A DNA stretch of 64,000 nt from Ashinkailepas kermadecensis. Its lineage: Eukaryota > Arthropoda > Thecostraca > Neolepadidae. Location: NCBI GenBank assembly GCA_034440615.1, contig JAOTOM010005108.1, forward strand, positions 310,001 to 374,000, given 5' to 3'. A model generated the notes under the pieces. That model did no database searches. It was not told where the DNA came from and was given only the letters and a program-made list of their open reading frames with translations. Positions 35,201-44,727 of the stretch are shown here, piece after piece (positions within the stretch are counted from its first letter, which is position 1; every line of letters begins with the position of its first letter). Both the position numbers and the translations under genes were made by a program.

Positions 35201-38200
35201 CGGTTGGCTCTTCTGTCAACGTCACCTGTGGGGGTCCAAATGTTAATTTCGCGTCTAAGATTCCACACAGGTCACGCACTGAACTGACGCTTTCCGGGGT
35301 AGCGCCATCTATTGCATAGCAACACGCAGTATGCTTTGCATGAAGAATGAATTTGATAGCTTTGCGTTTGGCTGGGCTTAATTTGAACTTCCACCTTTTT
35401 GCCAAAGCAAATTCTGTCCATATTTTCCAGGGTGGTGACGTCTTCCGGGAAACCAATCAGCTTGTACTATATCGTCAGCATGCATACTATACATTAAGCT
35501 AACGGAGTTTGGTTCCTCGGTACAAAATCAAGCGTACAAGATCGGATCGTATATATTGTCTTCGAAGACACCAAACCTCACCGGAATCCAGACCGATGCC
35601 TTCCCATAACTCACTGTACTCGCCCACAAAAACAGTTCGAGCTATTTCAACGCCAGACCGCACGGAAGATACTAATGACTATGCCTATGAAGTAGTAGAG
35701 TATGGTTGACACTGGTAAAATTGCAACAATAATCCGTACCGATTGCATCCGTTTGAAAATGCAAGTTGCGGTTGAATCCCATAGCTTTTCTACGAAGCAG
35801 ATAAAACTTGTATCATCGGAACGCCCAGATAAAGCTCCGCGCTGGGCCTGAGACAGCGCTGGCAAGACACGACCCATCAGCTGGTCACATGCAACTCGTT
35901 CAACAATTTTGTAACAGCTTGAGGGAGTGAGACAGGCCGATTATTGGGTCCTTGCCAGTACTTTCTTCTCACCTTTTCTAAACACTGGAGTGACATGGGC
36001 TTCTTCCAAAATGATGCTTTTCCGTGTTGAACCGAGGTTTGAAATCTTAGTGACAGGCGCTGCATTTTTTTCCCCAGCACACCCATTAAATAATATGAAC
36101 ACTGAGATCATCGAATCGACGAGCCTTGTGATGATTTAGTGTCATGAACAAGTTTTATATTGTGGGACGCATCATTGACAACTAAAAAAAGTGTGTTCTG
36201 CAGCGGTGGTACAGGGAGAGTATCTGCAGGGGGAAAACTTTTTCGGCAAAAACTTCGTTAAACATTGCGGCCGGCCACAGTCACCAGTCAGCCACAGTCA
36301 CCAGTCACCAGTCAGCCACAGTCACAAGGTACCAGTCAGCCACAGTCACCAGTCACCAGTCAGCCACAGTCACCAGGTACCAGTCAGCCACAGTCACCAG
36401 GTACCAGTCAGCCACAGTCACCAGGTACCAGTCAGCCACAGTCACCAGCCACGCCTCTAACGTTGTGTCTGAGGAGAGAAGCCGAGTTACTTACAGATTT
36501 GACAGATTTTAAGGAGGCCAGAATCGTCTGTAATTGCTGCTAAAATCCTCCTTCATGTACACCGAATATACACGAGAGTTAGTCGGCACGATATCCTTAA
36601 ATCTAGTCTATTTTAAACCAAAATCATGTATAGTGTCAGAGGTTGCGAAACCTTTTTTCGCCGATGGGATACGTCCTTGACCGCGGCAAATGTTTGACAT
36701 TGTCATCAAGCCAGGACATATATTTGACCTTCAAAATTACTCCAGGAATATGATCCGCCACCGTCGTCCCAATCCACGGATAAAAACGATAAACTGCACC
36801 ATCAGCGTCCATACCACTCGGTACCATCGAAAGACGGAGAGACAAAGTGCGTTGTAAAGCTGGAAAATCGGCTCTACGGTAACTTAGAGCAGTGCTACGA
36901 CTACTCCGAGCGATTGTGGGACGCGCAATTGACACACGGCAATGACTTGGAGGTGACGAAAATCTATAAGAACCATTTGTACGTATATGACATCACCACG
37001 ACTAATATCGAAGCTGTTTGTCGGAACTAAGTAAAAAATGCTATCACCCCTAGTTGGCACAGCCACATATTGTATAAAACCGTGGCGATCCATCTCTTCT
37101 AAACACGCTGTTGCTCTCTTCGATCTACCCAGCAACAGTTGAGGCCTGCATTGTCAATGGTCCAGTGCTGCTCTCGATGCATACTTCCACGTTGCCGCGC
37201 AGTACTTTCGGTGCAGATGTGAGCTGTTGGGTTCAGTCACACGACGACGTATAATTTTGACCGCATAATAGCTTTCTTCTGGACATTGCACTGCTGCATT
37301 TACTACATCTACTTGTCAACGATCTGCATGTTTGCTTCCAATGTGCAATCTGCATGCGGCGTCTTTTCACCGAGCTGGTTGGTTTCGCCAGATATTCGGC
37401 GCCCTCAGCACGGACCCAATTCGGATGAAGCCATACTACTACGGCACCGGAGAGTCGTTCCTCTTCACGTTCCACCAGCAGTTCCGGGTGTTCCGATGGA
37501 GCGGAGAGAACGCCTACTTTGCCCGCGGCCATCTGGACGGTCTGCAGTTCGGCTCCGGAGAGTGAGTTCCCGTCCAGTTTCCGGAGAGTGAGTTCCCAGT
37601 CCAGTTTCCGGAGAGTGAGTCCCAGTCCAGTTTCCGGAGAGTGAGTCCCAGCCAAGTTTCTGGAGAGTGAGTCCAAGCCCAATTTCCGGAGAATGGGTCT
37701 CGGTTCAGTTTCCGGAGAGTGAATCCCAGTCCAGTTTACGGGGAGTGGGTTTGAGTCCAGTTTCCGGAGAGTGAGTCTCAGTCCAGTTTCCGGAGAGTGC
37801 GTCTCATCAGTCGAGTTTCTGGAGAGTATCAGTCCAGTTTCCGGAGAGTGAGTGTCAGTCCAGTTTCCGGAGGGTGAGTCTCAGTCCAGTTTCCGGAGAG
37901 TACGTCTCATCAGTCCAGCTTCTGGAGAGTATCAGTCCAGTTTCCGGAGAGTGGGTCCAAGCCCAATTTCCGGAGAATGGGTCTCAGTTCAGTTTTCGGG
38001 GAGTGGGTTTGAGTCCAGTTTCCGGAGAGTGAGTCTCAGTCCAGTTTCCGGAGAGTGAGTCTCAGTCCAGTTTCCGGAGAGTGCGTCTCATCAGTCGAGT
38101 TTCTGGAGAGTATCAGTCCAGTTTCCGGAGAGTGAGTGTCAGTCCAGTTTCCGGAGAGAGAGTCCCAGTCCAGTTCCTGGAGTGTGAGTCACAGCCATGT

Positions 38201-41200
38201 TGCAGGATGGTGAGTCTCGGCTCCGGCTCTAGAGGTTTCAAGGAAAATGCATATAAGCAAGCAGTCGGGGACGAGTGGTCTAGGGGTATGATGCTCGTCT
38301 CACAATCGAAAGACTATTTGGGTTCGAAAGTCTCACCTGTTTTAACGGTCTTCGCCCGCGACCAATCGGCGTGAGACTTTGGCGATCGCTATATGACTCA
38401 ACGGTCGCACGATGTCGTATCAAACCAATGAACTGTCATTCTCCACAAGCAAGCAGTCGGTGTTGGGTAGCCAGAGTTCAACTGGAAGATGCTCTTGCAC
38501 AGTTTGTTGTAGTGTATTCCTAGGCGCATGCATCAATTTGATCTCGTCATTTGAGTGTGATAAATGATTGAGGCATGCAGGACACCATGCCCCTCTGAAT
38601 CTGTCACTGATAATTCCAGTGGCACATTTGTATTCATGTGATAAGTAACGCTTCCAATATGTTATATTATGTGAATACGTAGGAGTTGTTGACGACAGTT
38701 TCAAAATGTTGATGGTTTGGATTTCGGTGTTTGGCCCATTAGCGGATAAGTCTGCATTAGATGCCTTTTTTCTCTTTTTTATTAGCAACTGTTCTCCATC
38801 CAATCCTCACAAAACGAAGACCGTGGAGCAATGAATGCTTCGGCCCAGTGGTGAATCCAGAGGTCATGGGAGGCATGGCCTTTCTATGCTCTAAAGGCAT
38901 TGACTTGGCTCTTGAGCACTTTCAATGCATTTTGTATATCGTGTATTTCTCTTCACAAAGAAATTAGGCTCTTTCTGAAGAGAGTGAACTATTCCCGAGA
39001 AGTTTTCATGGTACGGCACGGGTAGTTTTTTTCGGTGCAGGCACGGCAGGGGCTCCTGACTGTAAGCCTGAAACTAGGAGCGGCCTTCAAAGTTGTTGTT
39101 GTCCACTTCCACATGCTTGGTGCCTCTCTTAATCACACCTCTTCCACACGCTTGGAACCTCTCTTGGTTGGTTATTGGTTTTACGACACGTCGACTGTTG
39201 AGTCATATAGCGTCGCCAATCTCTCACGCCGATTGGTCGCGGGCGAAGAGCAGCGACAGGTGAGACTCGAACCCACAATCTTTCGATTGTGAGACGAGCA
39301 TCTTACCCCAAGACCACTCGTCCCCCTTGGCACCTCTCTTAATCACACCTCTTCCACACGCTTACACACTCAGAGGTGCACAACACGTCAAGAATGTCAC
39401 CTACAAGCATTGAAACTCATAAATCTGTCACATTTCGAAACTTTCGGATTTTGCCCAACCTACTCCAATAGCACAGGTCCCCCAAAGCGGTTCTCCTGCC
39501 AAAACTTGTCCACCAAACCTGTCATTTTGCCGATTTTTTTAACCAAACTCAATGACTTGCTTCTTGCGTTCGGGATGAAAACATTCGAAAGAAGTATCTA
39601 CCAAATGTAAAGTTGTGAAATAATATCTCCACTATCACAAGGATCTCAGCTCTCCATTATATATGCAGCCAGGATACCCGCGCAGAGCCTTCCGGCGCCA
39701 AGGTGGCGGCATTTCGGCACCAATCAGCACCCAATACGCTGCATGACCGACGCAGTCGATGCGCCCCTAAACTCCAGCACCCAATACCTCGCCTCACTGC
39801 ACGCGATCACACGAGAACCAACAAGTAACCAAGATAACTAGAGACAACTAGAGCAAGTAACGACCGGGAAAGACTATGCCCGAAGCTGGCAGGGGTTAGC
39901 AGGTGCCCGTCGTACGTCCTTTCCCATACAAACGTTTGGGAACTGCGCCGCAATCGAGCCCTATCAACTGTCACGGCGTATCTGTGACAGCCTGCTGCGC
40001 CATGGTTCAGCCTAATGGAGCTGGCTGCGTGCAGCCGATATCGTGCACCGGGATCTGTCCCAAAAGAGTTAGCGCTGCCAAATGTCCTGCTCCGAAATTG
40101 CAGTGATAACTTACGGAAATATAAGCGAATAGTTTGTGAAATAAGCAAAAATAAACTGTGCATGCAATATTTGTGCGTTAAAATGTCTTTCCTGAAGTGA
40201 TATATCTTCTTTATGTGGTGAATACTTTTCCTTCTTCGAATAATGATTATCTGTCACAACAACGGCACAGTTTCAGCCAATATCTGCCACCTACGCTGGT
40301 AGGCGAGTTGGCAGGCGTGTGCACCTCTGTGCACACTACTCAAACACGCACACACACAAACTCGTGCACGTACGCTCATGATCATTCACACGTGTATTCA
40401 AGCGTATGTATAGCTGTGCAACGCTGCCGAGATGGACGCGCGCTGGCCGACGCCATTTGTACGGGTTGCTGCTCGCCGCTGTGCCTTAGATAGAAGAACG
40501 AAAACAGATTCGAAAGGTGTCCGTATTTACAATGTTGTTCCTTTTGGAACGGTTTTCAAGCACATGTATGCAGATATCTTTCCTTCTAAAGTTTGAACTT
40601 TCTTGTACGAAGAACTTTTCAAAGCAACATGCTACTAGCAGTCCCTCGTCCCCACTTGGGTTGGAGCCATATATTAGGATTTGTATTTGCCTTAGTCGGG
40701 CTAGGGAACTGAAATATAGGTGCAGTATTTCGGATGTCTGCTAAGGGAAAGGCTCGTAAGTCATTGCAAACGGGACATGGAATAATATAATGTTCGACGA
40801 TTTCAAACTGGTAACTGCAAATTAATTTGGGAGAATCGACTAATTGGAATTGGAAGAAGTGAGTTGAGCCCTGACACTCGGAGACTCGGAGTCTCGTGTG
40901 AATTTTGTTTGCTTGTTTTGCGCCAAAGCTGAAGCATTTAGGAACAGCTGCCGACCCGAGATGCTCGATGACTGTATGTTTGAAAGGTAAAGAGGTAAGC
41001 AACCCAAGAGGCGCAGGAAGGCTAAATGCCTATCAGCAGACAAGCATATAATTTTACAATCTCTCTACAGCATGAGTTTTTACAAACAAGGTGTGAGGTC
41101 TCGTCAATTATTCTCTCGAACCCTGTTCAAAAGCAGTTTTGTATTGGGTGTCGCTGCTCCCTGAGAAGGCAACTTCGTGTGAAACTATCAAATTGTGACA

Positions 41201-42047
41201 ATATTAAGCCCAGACCTCTGGCTGCAATTGCTTGTCAAATTATGGCAATATTAAACTCGTACCTCTGGCTGTAATGGCTAGTCAAATACTGGCTGCTTTA
41301 AGCCCATACCTCTGGCTGTAATGGCTTGTCAAATTCTGGCTGCTTTAAGCCCAGACCTCTGGCTGCAATTGCTTGTTATATTGTTGTAGCTTTAAGCCCA
41401 GACCTCTAGCTGTGCTGGCATGCAGCCAGATGTTCTCTCGCTTGAGAGGGCCCCCGTTTACACTTGAGCGTGGCCCTGTGTAGTAGCTACGTCTGACCCA
41501 CCGCTGCCGTTTCAGAGGCCGCTCTGGTCTGCGCTTGGACGAGGGTCTGTACCATGGGTACACAGTCATGTCTGACCCACCGCTGCCGTTTCAGAGGCCG
41601 TTCTGGTCTGCACCTGGACGAGGGTCTGTACCACGGGTACACAGTCATGTCTGACCCACCGCTGCCGTTTCAGAGGCCGTTCTGGTCTGCACCTGGACGA
41701 GGGTCTGTACCATGGGTACACAGTCATGTCTGACCCACCGCTGCCGTTTTAGAGGCCGTTCTGGTCTGCCCTGGGGACGAGGGTCTGTACCATGGGTACA
41801 CAGTCATGTCTGACCCACCGCTGCCGTTTCAGAGGCCGTTCTGGTCTGCGCTTGGACGAGGGTCTGTACTACGGGTACACAGTCATGTCTGACCCACCGC
41901 TGCCGTTTCAGAGGCCGTTCTGGTCTGCACTTGGACGAGGGTCTGTACCATGGGTACACTGAGTCATGTCTGACCTACCGCAACCGACCGCTCACGTCGA
42001 CACGCAACTTCACCATCCAGGCGGTGGAGCTGTGGGCGCTGTCGTGA
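29064..42047 (+). CDS. TLDc-domain protein, last four exons (OXR1/NCOA7/TLDC2 family)
   Basis: This is the spliced gene 29064-29217, 34213-34334, 37392-37561 and 41912-42047. Junction phases are 1, 0 and 2 and agree on both sides, giving about 193 codons to the TGA at 42045. The joined frame is a complete TLDc domain: LPARVEG, HPWSLIFNTAEHGFSLKSLY, MLLVVHDSNDK, IFGALSTDPI, YYYGTGESFLFTF, FRVFRWSGENAYFARGHLDG, then LDEGLYHGYTESC, NRPLTSTRNFTIQAVELWA. TLDc proteins bind the V-ATPase and are linked to oxidative-stress resistance. That role is family knowledge and is not shown here. Domain wording is closest to OXR1/NCOA7/TLDC2, and the short ...LWALS C-terminus recalls TLDC2. N-terminal exons are not identified, so LysM or GRAM-like parts cannot be judged. 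The introns hold two antisense decayed LINEs, a DNA transposon and several SINEs. One substitution to note: the usual FGLWLD of the family reads SGLHLD. Confidence 0.9.
29240..29385 (+). repeat. Left part of a 35-bp intronic minisatellite
   Basis: Loose copies of CCAGTAGACTACACTGTGAC plus TAAGGCGATGGTCCA, the same unit as at 33180-33880. The intron's array appears to have been split by the later LINE and transposon sequence between 29.5 and 33.2 kb. Confidence 0.65.
29386..29464 (+). mobile_element. Internally deleted SINE, family 1 (79 bp)
   Basis: It has the family-1 head GGACGAGTAGTCTAGGGGTA, then joins directly to the tail CCAATAACCAACC, with the B-box half and body missing. A 14-bp TSD, AAGGAGAAGGTGCG / AAGGAGAATGTGCG (29372-29385 and 29465-29478, one mismatch), shows that it inserted in this shortened form or was deleted afterwards without touching the ends. 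Confidence 0.88.
30501..32701 (-). mobile_element. 2.2-kb TIR transposon with uncharacterised ORF
   Basis: Terminal inverted repeats of about 285 bp (30501-30785 and 32417-32701) start TAGCCTGTGTCGATAATTTT and are roughly 90 percent identical by eye. A perfect 8-bp target-site duplication ACCTGGAA flanks it (30493-30500 and 32702-32709). The host LINE reading resumes across the gap, which proves insertion. Between the TIRs is a single conserved minus-strand ORF (32173-31311). The 8-bp TSD is shared by hAT, P and Merlin groups, but the TIR sequence and the ORF match none that I recognise. Confidence 0.88.
31311..32173 (-). pseudogene. Conserved uncharacterised protein of the TIR transposon (one in-frame TAG)
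   Basis: The frame opens after an acceptor-like CCATAACAG at 32173 and reads FEKVITEEELVSLPPDVAKD, LSHDQSYGYQMCRAIRQG, DHSRWLTTANSMLRLYVPD, RRIVEFIVGVYYPMWFRAKV. A TAG at 31566-31568 interrupts it. The same frame continues with FEPALTCHTPSSELDGYV, FPVHGQSVERCVKQVS and HRQLLHVLTTKRDVDNM to a stop at 31311, about 287 codons in total. From memory, the phrases DLS.DQ.Y.Y..C.A, HSRWLTTAN..LRLYV, and HGQSVER.VK recur in uncharacterised multi-copy proteins of arthropods and cnidarians. I know no function. Since it is the only ORF between long TIRs, a transposition role is inferred. The TAG may be a one-base change from TGG (Trp). Confidence 0.75.
32917..32972. repeat. Perfect 25-bp palindrome
   Basis: Arms GCTCCACCATGTCGGCATAC (first 20 of 25) and its exact complement flank a 6-base spacer GATATT. 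It lies inside the antisense LINE between endonuclease and linker, where no such palindrome is expected, so it is a templated inverted duplication. Confidence 0.92.
33180..33880 (+). repeat. 35-bp minisatellite in the TLDc intron
   Basis: About twenty copies of CCAGTAGACTACACTGTGAC plus TAAGGTGCTGGTCCA, with variants. The same unit is found at 29240-29385. Confidence 0.93.
34213..34334 (+). CDS. TLDc gene exon B
   Basis: Acceptor GCCTATTACAG|GT and donor GACAAG|GTGAAT; length 122, phase 1 in, phase 0 out. It encodes (G)HPWSLIFNTAEHGFSLKSL, YRKALAFECPMLLVVHDSND, the first beta-strands and helix of the TLDc domain. It has strong family wording (YPW.L.Y.T..HG.SL.SLYR). Confidence 0.93.
35029..37135 (-). 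mobile_element. Decayed antisense LINE in the TLDc intron
   Basis: On the minus strand, in order: endonuclease C-terminal part (37135-36884: MDRHGFIQYVAVPTRGDSI, LTNSFDISR-type wording), the linker (36935-36636), a minisatellite at 36272-36452, RT entry NNRPVSLPQAVTKLLNELH (36086-35877), the RT middle (35877-35647), and post-RT KLSPAKRKAIKFILHAKHT, YAIDGATPESVSSVRDLCGI and SGINAHIRSIIDFVSIIW (35456-35029). It has many frame breaks. It occupies most of the intron between exons B and C. Confidence 0.8.
36272..36452 (+). repeat. 24-bp minisatellite
   Basis: About eight copies of CAGCCACAGTCACCAGGTAC plus CAGT, inside the antisense LINE remnant. Confidence 0.93.
37392..37561 (+). CDS. TLDc gene exon C
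   Basis: Acceptor GTTTCGCCAG|ATA and donor CCGGAGA|GTGAGT; length 170, phase 0 in, phase 2 out. It encodes IFGALSTDPIRMKPYYYGTG, ESFLFTFHQQFRVFRWSGEN and AYFARGHLDGLQFGSG, the core of the TLDc domain (YGTGE..LF.F and the GD/HLD.L..GSG turn). Confidence 0.95.
37545..38205 (+). repeat. 26-bp minisatellite made of exon C's donor site
   Basis: The unit is CCAGTTTCCGGAGAGTGAGT plus CCCAGT, about 24 copies. It starts at the exon C boundary, whose own sequence is CAGTTCGGCTCCGGAGA|GTGAGTTCCC. Many units therefore hold an intact CCGGAGA|GTGAGT donor, and others vary (GTGGGT, GTGCGT, ATGGGT). Confidence 0.95.
38278..38446 (+). mobile_element. tRNA-derived SINE, family 1, diverged
   Basis: Head GGACGAGTGGTCTAGGGGTA and body GACCAATCGGCGTGAGACTT with several small insertions. 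The tail decays to AAACCAATGAACTG. A perfect 13-bp TSD AAGCAAGCAGTCG is present (38265-38277 and 38447-38459). Confidence 0.9.
39166..39325 (-). mobile_element. tRNA-derived SINE, family 1, full length
   Basis: Complete copy in reverse orientation (GGTTGGTTATTGGTTTTACG at the tail end, ...CACTCGTCCCC at the head). TSD CTTGGAACCTCTCTT / CTTGGCACCTCTCTT, 15 bp with one mismatch (39151-39165 and 39326-39340). Confidence 0.94.
39738..39774 (+). mobile_element. Mini-retroposon fragment, 37 bp
   Basis: GCTGCATGACCGACGCAGTC plus GATGCGCCCCTAAACTC, flanked by a perfect 13-bp duplication CAGCACCCAATAC (39725-39737 and 39775-39787). It lacks the first four bases (GGGC) and the tail of the clean copies. 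Confidence 0.7.
41207..41445 (+). repeat. 62-bp repeat, four copies
   Basis: The unit includes ACCTCTGGCTGTAATGGCTT, GTCAAATTCTGGCTGC and TTTAAGCCCAG, immediately left of the 79-bp array. Confidence 0.85.
41489..41966 (+). repeat. 79-bp array made of exon D's acceptor end
   Basis: Six tandem units start at TGTCTGACCCACC (41569, 41648, 41727, 41807, 41886 and 41967; the first partial unit is near 41489). Each carries CTGCCGTTTCAG|AGGCCG followed by the first ~55 bases of exon D. The last unit is the real exon start (41912). Earlier units lack two bases (ACACAGTC against ACACTGAGTC), and 79 is not a multiple of three, so they do not maintain the frame. Confidence 0.93.
41912..42047 (+). CDS. 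TLDc gene terminal exon D
   Basis: Acceptor CTGCCGTTTCAG|A at 41911/41912, phase 2 in. The first base completes a Glu codon with GA from exon C. It encodes GRSGLHLDEGLYHGYTESCL, TYRNRPLTSTRNFTIQAVEL, WALS and TGA. The LYHG...SC.T...RPL...F.IQ..E.WA pattern is the canonical TLDc C-terminus. GC-rich 3'-flanking sequence follows. A possible ATTAAA polyadenylation signal is at about 42941, beyond the 33-bp array. Confidence 0.93.
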
Positions 42048-42207
42048 GAAGATGAGTTGTCTGGCCGTGCCGGCGACCGGAGCCGCCGTTGGTTCGACTG
42101 AGGCGCGCTCACACTCGCGGCACTACTCGGAGGCCGTGCCCATTCGGCGCGACATCGACTGCCTTTCTGAGCGTCACCTGTCGGAAATCGCCGGGACTGT
42201 GTCGGAG

Positions 42208-42866
42208 CGCCATCTATCACCACTCGCTGGGCCGTGTCTGGCACCATCTATCACCACTTGCTGGTCGTGTCTGGCGCCATCTATCACCACTTGCTGGTCG
42301 TGTCTGGCGCCATCTATCACCACTCGCTGGGCCGTGTCTGGCGCCATCTATCACCACTTGCTGGTCGTGTCTGGCGCCATCTATCACCACTTGCTGGTCG
42401 TGTCTGGCGCCATCTATCACCACTCGCTGGGCCGTGTCTGGCACCATCTATCACGGGGACGAGTGGTCTAGGGGTAAGATGCTCGTCTCACAATCGAAAG
42501 ATTGTGGGTTCGAGTCTCATCTGTCGCTACTCTTCGCCCGCTACCAATCGGCGTGAGAGATTGGCGACGCTACATGACTCAACGGTCGACGTGTCGTAAA
42601 AACCAATAACCAACCAACCACCATCTATCACCACTTGCTGGTCGTGTCTGGCGCCATCTATCACCACTTGCTGGTCGTGTCTGGCGCCATCTATCACCAC
42701 TTGCTGGTCGTGTCTGGCGCCATCTATCACCACTTGCTGGTCGTGTCTGGCGCCATCTATCACCACTTGCTGGTCGTGTCTGGCGCCATCTATCACCACT
42801 TGCTGGGCCGTGTCTGGCGCCATCTATCACCACTTGCTGGTCGTGTCTGGCGCCATCTATCACCAT
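42208..42866. repeat. 33-bp minisatellite 3' of the TLDc gene, split by a SINE
   Basis: The unit is CCATCTATCACCACTTGCTG plus GTCGTGTCTGGCG, 33 bases, about 15 copies in total. It is interrupted at 42455-42618. All ORFs here are repeat-derived. It may be part of the 3' untranslated region. Confidence 0.95.
42455..42618 (+). mobile_element. tRNA-derived SINE, family 1, full length
   Basis: Near-consensus copy (GGGGACGAGTGGTCTAGGGG head, CCAATAACCAACC tail) with a perfect 13-bp TSD CACCATCTATCAC (42442-42454 and 42619-42631) taken from the minisatellite unit. Confidence 0.96.
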
Positions 42867-44440
42867 TCATCAGGGCTGTGAGAAGATCGTGGAACAGGTG
42901 CTGCGTAGCTGCCACAGTTTGACATGCCAAAAAGCAAACAATTAAAAAAGTGTGCATTTTTTTAACTGATAGTCCGGAGGTTTGTATATAGGTGATTGTT
43001 GGATCACGATACCTATCGGAATGTTCCCCGAATGAGGATTGTTTTCGACAACATCAGATGCGATAATATCACATTTGCTAATTTCAGTCAGTTCAACAGT
43101 GAACAGAAGCGGAAATGCCGACCTACGCGTCTCCAGCGGAGACGTCTGGAACTACTGTACCGGTGTTGAAGCACGTGAATATGAACACATTGTTAATACT
43201 AATGCTGCGTGTACAATATATTGATAGGCTTCGTGTTCATTGTCTGAAAATTGAGCATGTTATGCATCTTCTTATGCACTTTCTGTGGACCTGGGTCGGA
43301 CAAAAATGATGCGTCATTCTCGAGGTGAAACCCCACCGATGACATGAAAGGTTTCCTCATGGAGAATGTTGTGTCCCTCCAGGATGCTCAGTACACCCAC
43401 TTGATTTTTGCTTCAAACGAAGGCTCCTTCAGGACGCTCCAGTTCACCCATCCACTATTTAATTTTTAGGAGGCGCCCATCTGAGTATAAAAGACGCCCC
43501 TTCACGAACACCGAAGCGTTTGACATTTGCTTAATTAGTGGCGCCCTTTCAGGAAGATTGGGACCCTCAAAGTTACCCCACCCACCACTTGACAACATCC
43601 TAGATCCATCAGTGACGCCGGTGCAATTGATTAAGTACATTTTCATTCAAAGATGTCATGAATCGTACGTCTGGTTCATTCATGTTGGCGGATCTATCGA
43701 ATATTAACAAGTAGTGCTGCGAGTGTGTTCACGAACCAAAGTTGGTAAGCATTCGGGTAGCTTCTATGGGTATGGAGTGAAGATATTGCATGTGGATGAG
43801 TACATTGCAAATAGAATCCTTTAAGTACAGATTTCCGGCCATTGGACCAACACCACGAATTCGCTGCTCGCTGGTCGCGCGATGTGATTTAAAATTAAAG
43901 AAAACAATTGTGATTAGCAATGAGATGACACCGTGCACAATGTGCTTATGCCTGGATGTGTCAGCTGATTTCTGCGAGTAGCCTCTAGTTCTGTGAACAA
44001 CCGATGGTCGGTAGGGTGTTCTAGGGCTTCTTGGATCGAGGTGTCTCAACCGCTGCATGCTGGTGCTGTCTACTACTGTAATGCTGTGCTGTCCAGATAC
44101 CTCTAGTCTCTGGTATGACATGTACCCCGCTCAGTACCTACTGATCTGCGTCGTACATTTGCGAACTGGTAGGTGGCGGTCCCGTTGCGAGTAGGAATAA
44201 TTACCGGTGGTTGGGGATTGTTCTGTCACTGGAGGAATTCAGCCATGAATGGGATGTTCAGCTTCGTAAACGCATGCTGGAGAACTTCGCGTTCATACCT
44301 TTGAACTGTTTCATACAACAACGCGCCGGCCAATGTCGGTCGTTCTTGCTGTATTGTGCCACGTGCAACTCCGTGGTCTGGAGATAGCGCAAGGTGCACT
44401 GGGGCCAGCGAGTACATAGCCAAGCTGCGTTCATGCTTTT
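42867..44440. other. Unassigned sequence with a possible MITE
   Basis: No gene recognised. Around 43440-43625 the wording (GGAGGCGCCC, AAAAGACGCCCC, ending CTAGATCCATCAGTG) resembles the inside and end of the hAT-like elements elsewhere in the window. The left end is not clear. Confidence 0.35.
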
Positions 44441-44446
44441 GACGGT

Positions 44447-44580
44447 GTTCAGCACCAGCACCAGCGGCGTATCCCGGCTGTTCAACACCAGCATCAGCGG
44501 CGTATCCCGGCTGTTCAGCACCAGCACCAGCGGCGTATCCCGGCTGTTCAGCACCAGCACCAGCGGCGTATCCCGGCTCT
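44447..44580. repeat. 33-bp minisatellite, four copies
   Basis: The unit is GTTCAGCACCAGCACCAGCG plus GCGTATCCCGGCT. Its minus-strand frame reads GYAAGAGAEQP repeats, a repeat artefact. Confidence 0.93.
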
Positions 44581-44674
44581 TTGCTTTTCCTCACTACAGC
44601 AGTTAGCTTTAAGTATGCATTCCCATAACTTGAATTGTGCATGCTGCCATGAGTGACATCAATATTCGTTCACT

Positions 44675-44727
44675 GGGCGCTGTATGACCAACGCAGCCGA
44701 TGCGCCCCTAAGCCCAAATAACCAACC
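44675..44727 (+). mobile_element. Mini-retroposon, complete 53-bp copy with perfect TSD
   Basis: GGGCGCTGTATGACCAACGC, then AGCCGATGCGCCCC, then TAAGCCCAAATAACCAACC. It is flanked by a perfect 14-bp direct repeat AATATTCGTTCACT (44661-44674 and 44728-44741). GGGCGC and GCGCCC can pair as a hairpin of about 33 nt. The end AAATAACCAACC matches the tail of the tRNA SINEs. There is no A- or B-box. Confidence 0.88.

Noticed and set aside
38420..38803. 127-codon minus-strand ORF
   Set aside because: It overlaps the SINE junction and has no recognisable motif or splice context. It lies in the TLDc intron antisense and is probably chance.
39807..40163. 118-codon minus ORF and Cys-rich plus ORF at 39903-40106
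   Set aside because: The cysteine spacing is suggestive, but no known pattern fits and both strands are open. It lies inside the TLDc intron.
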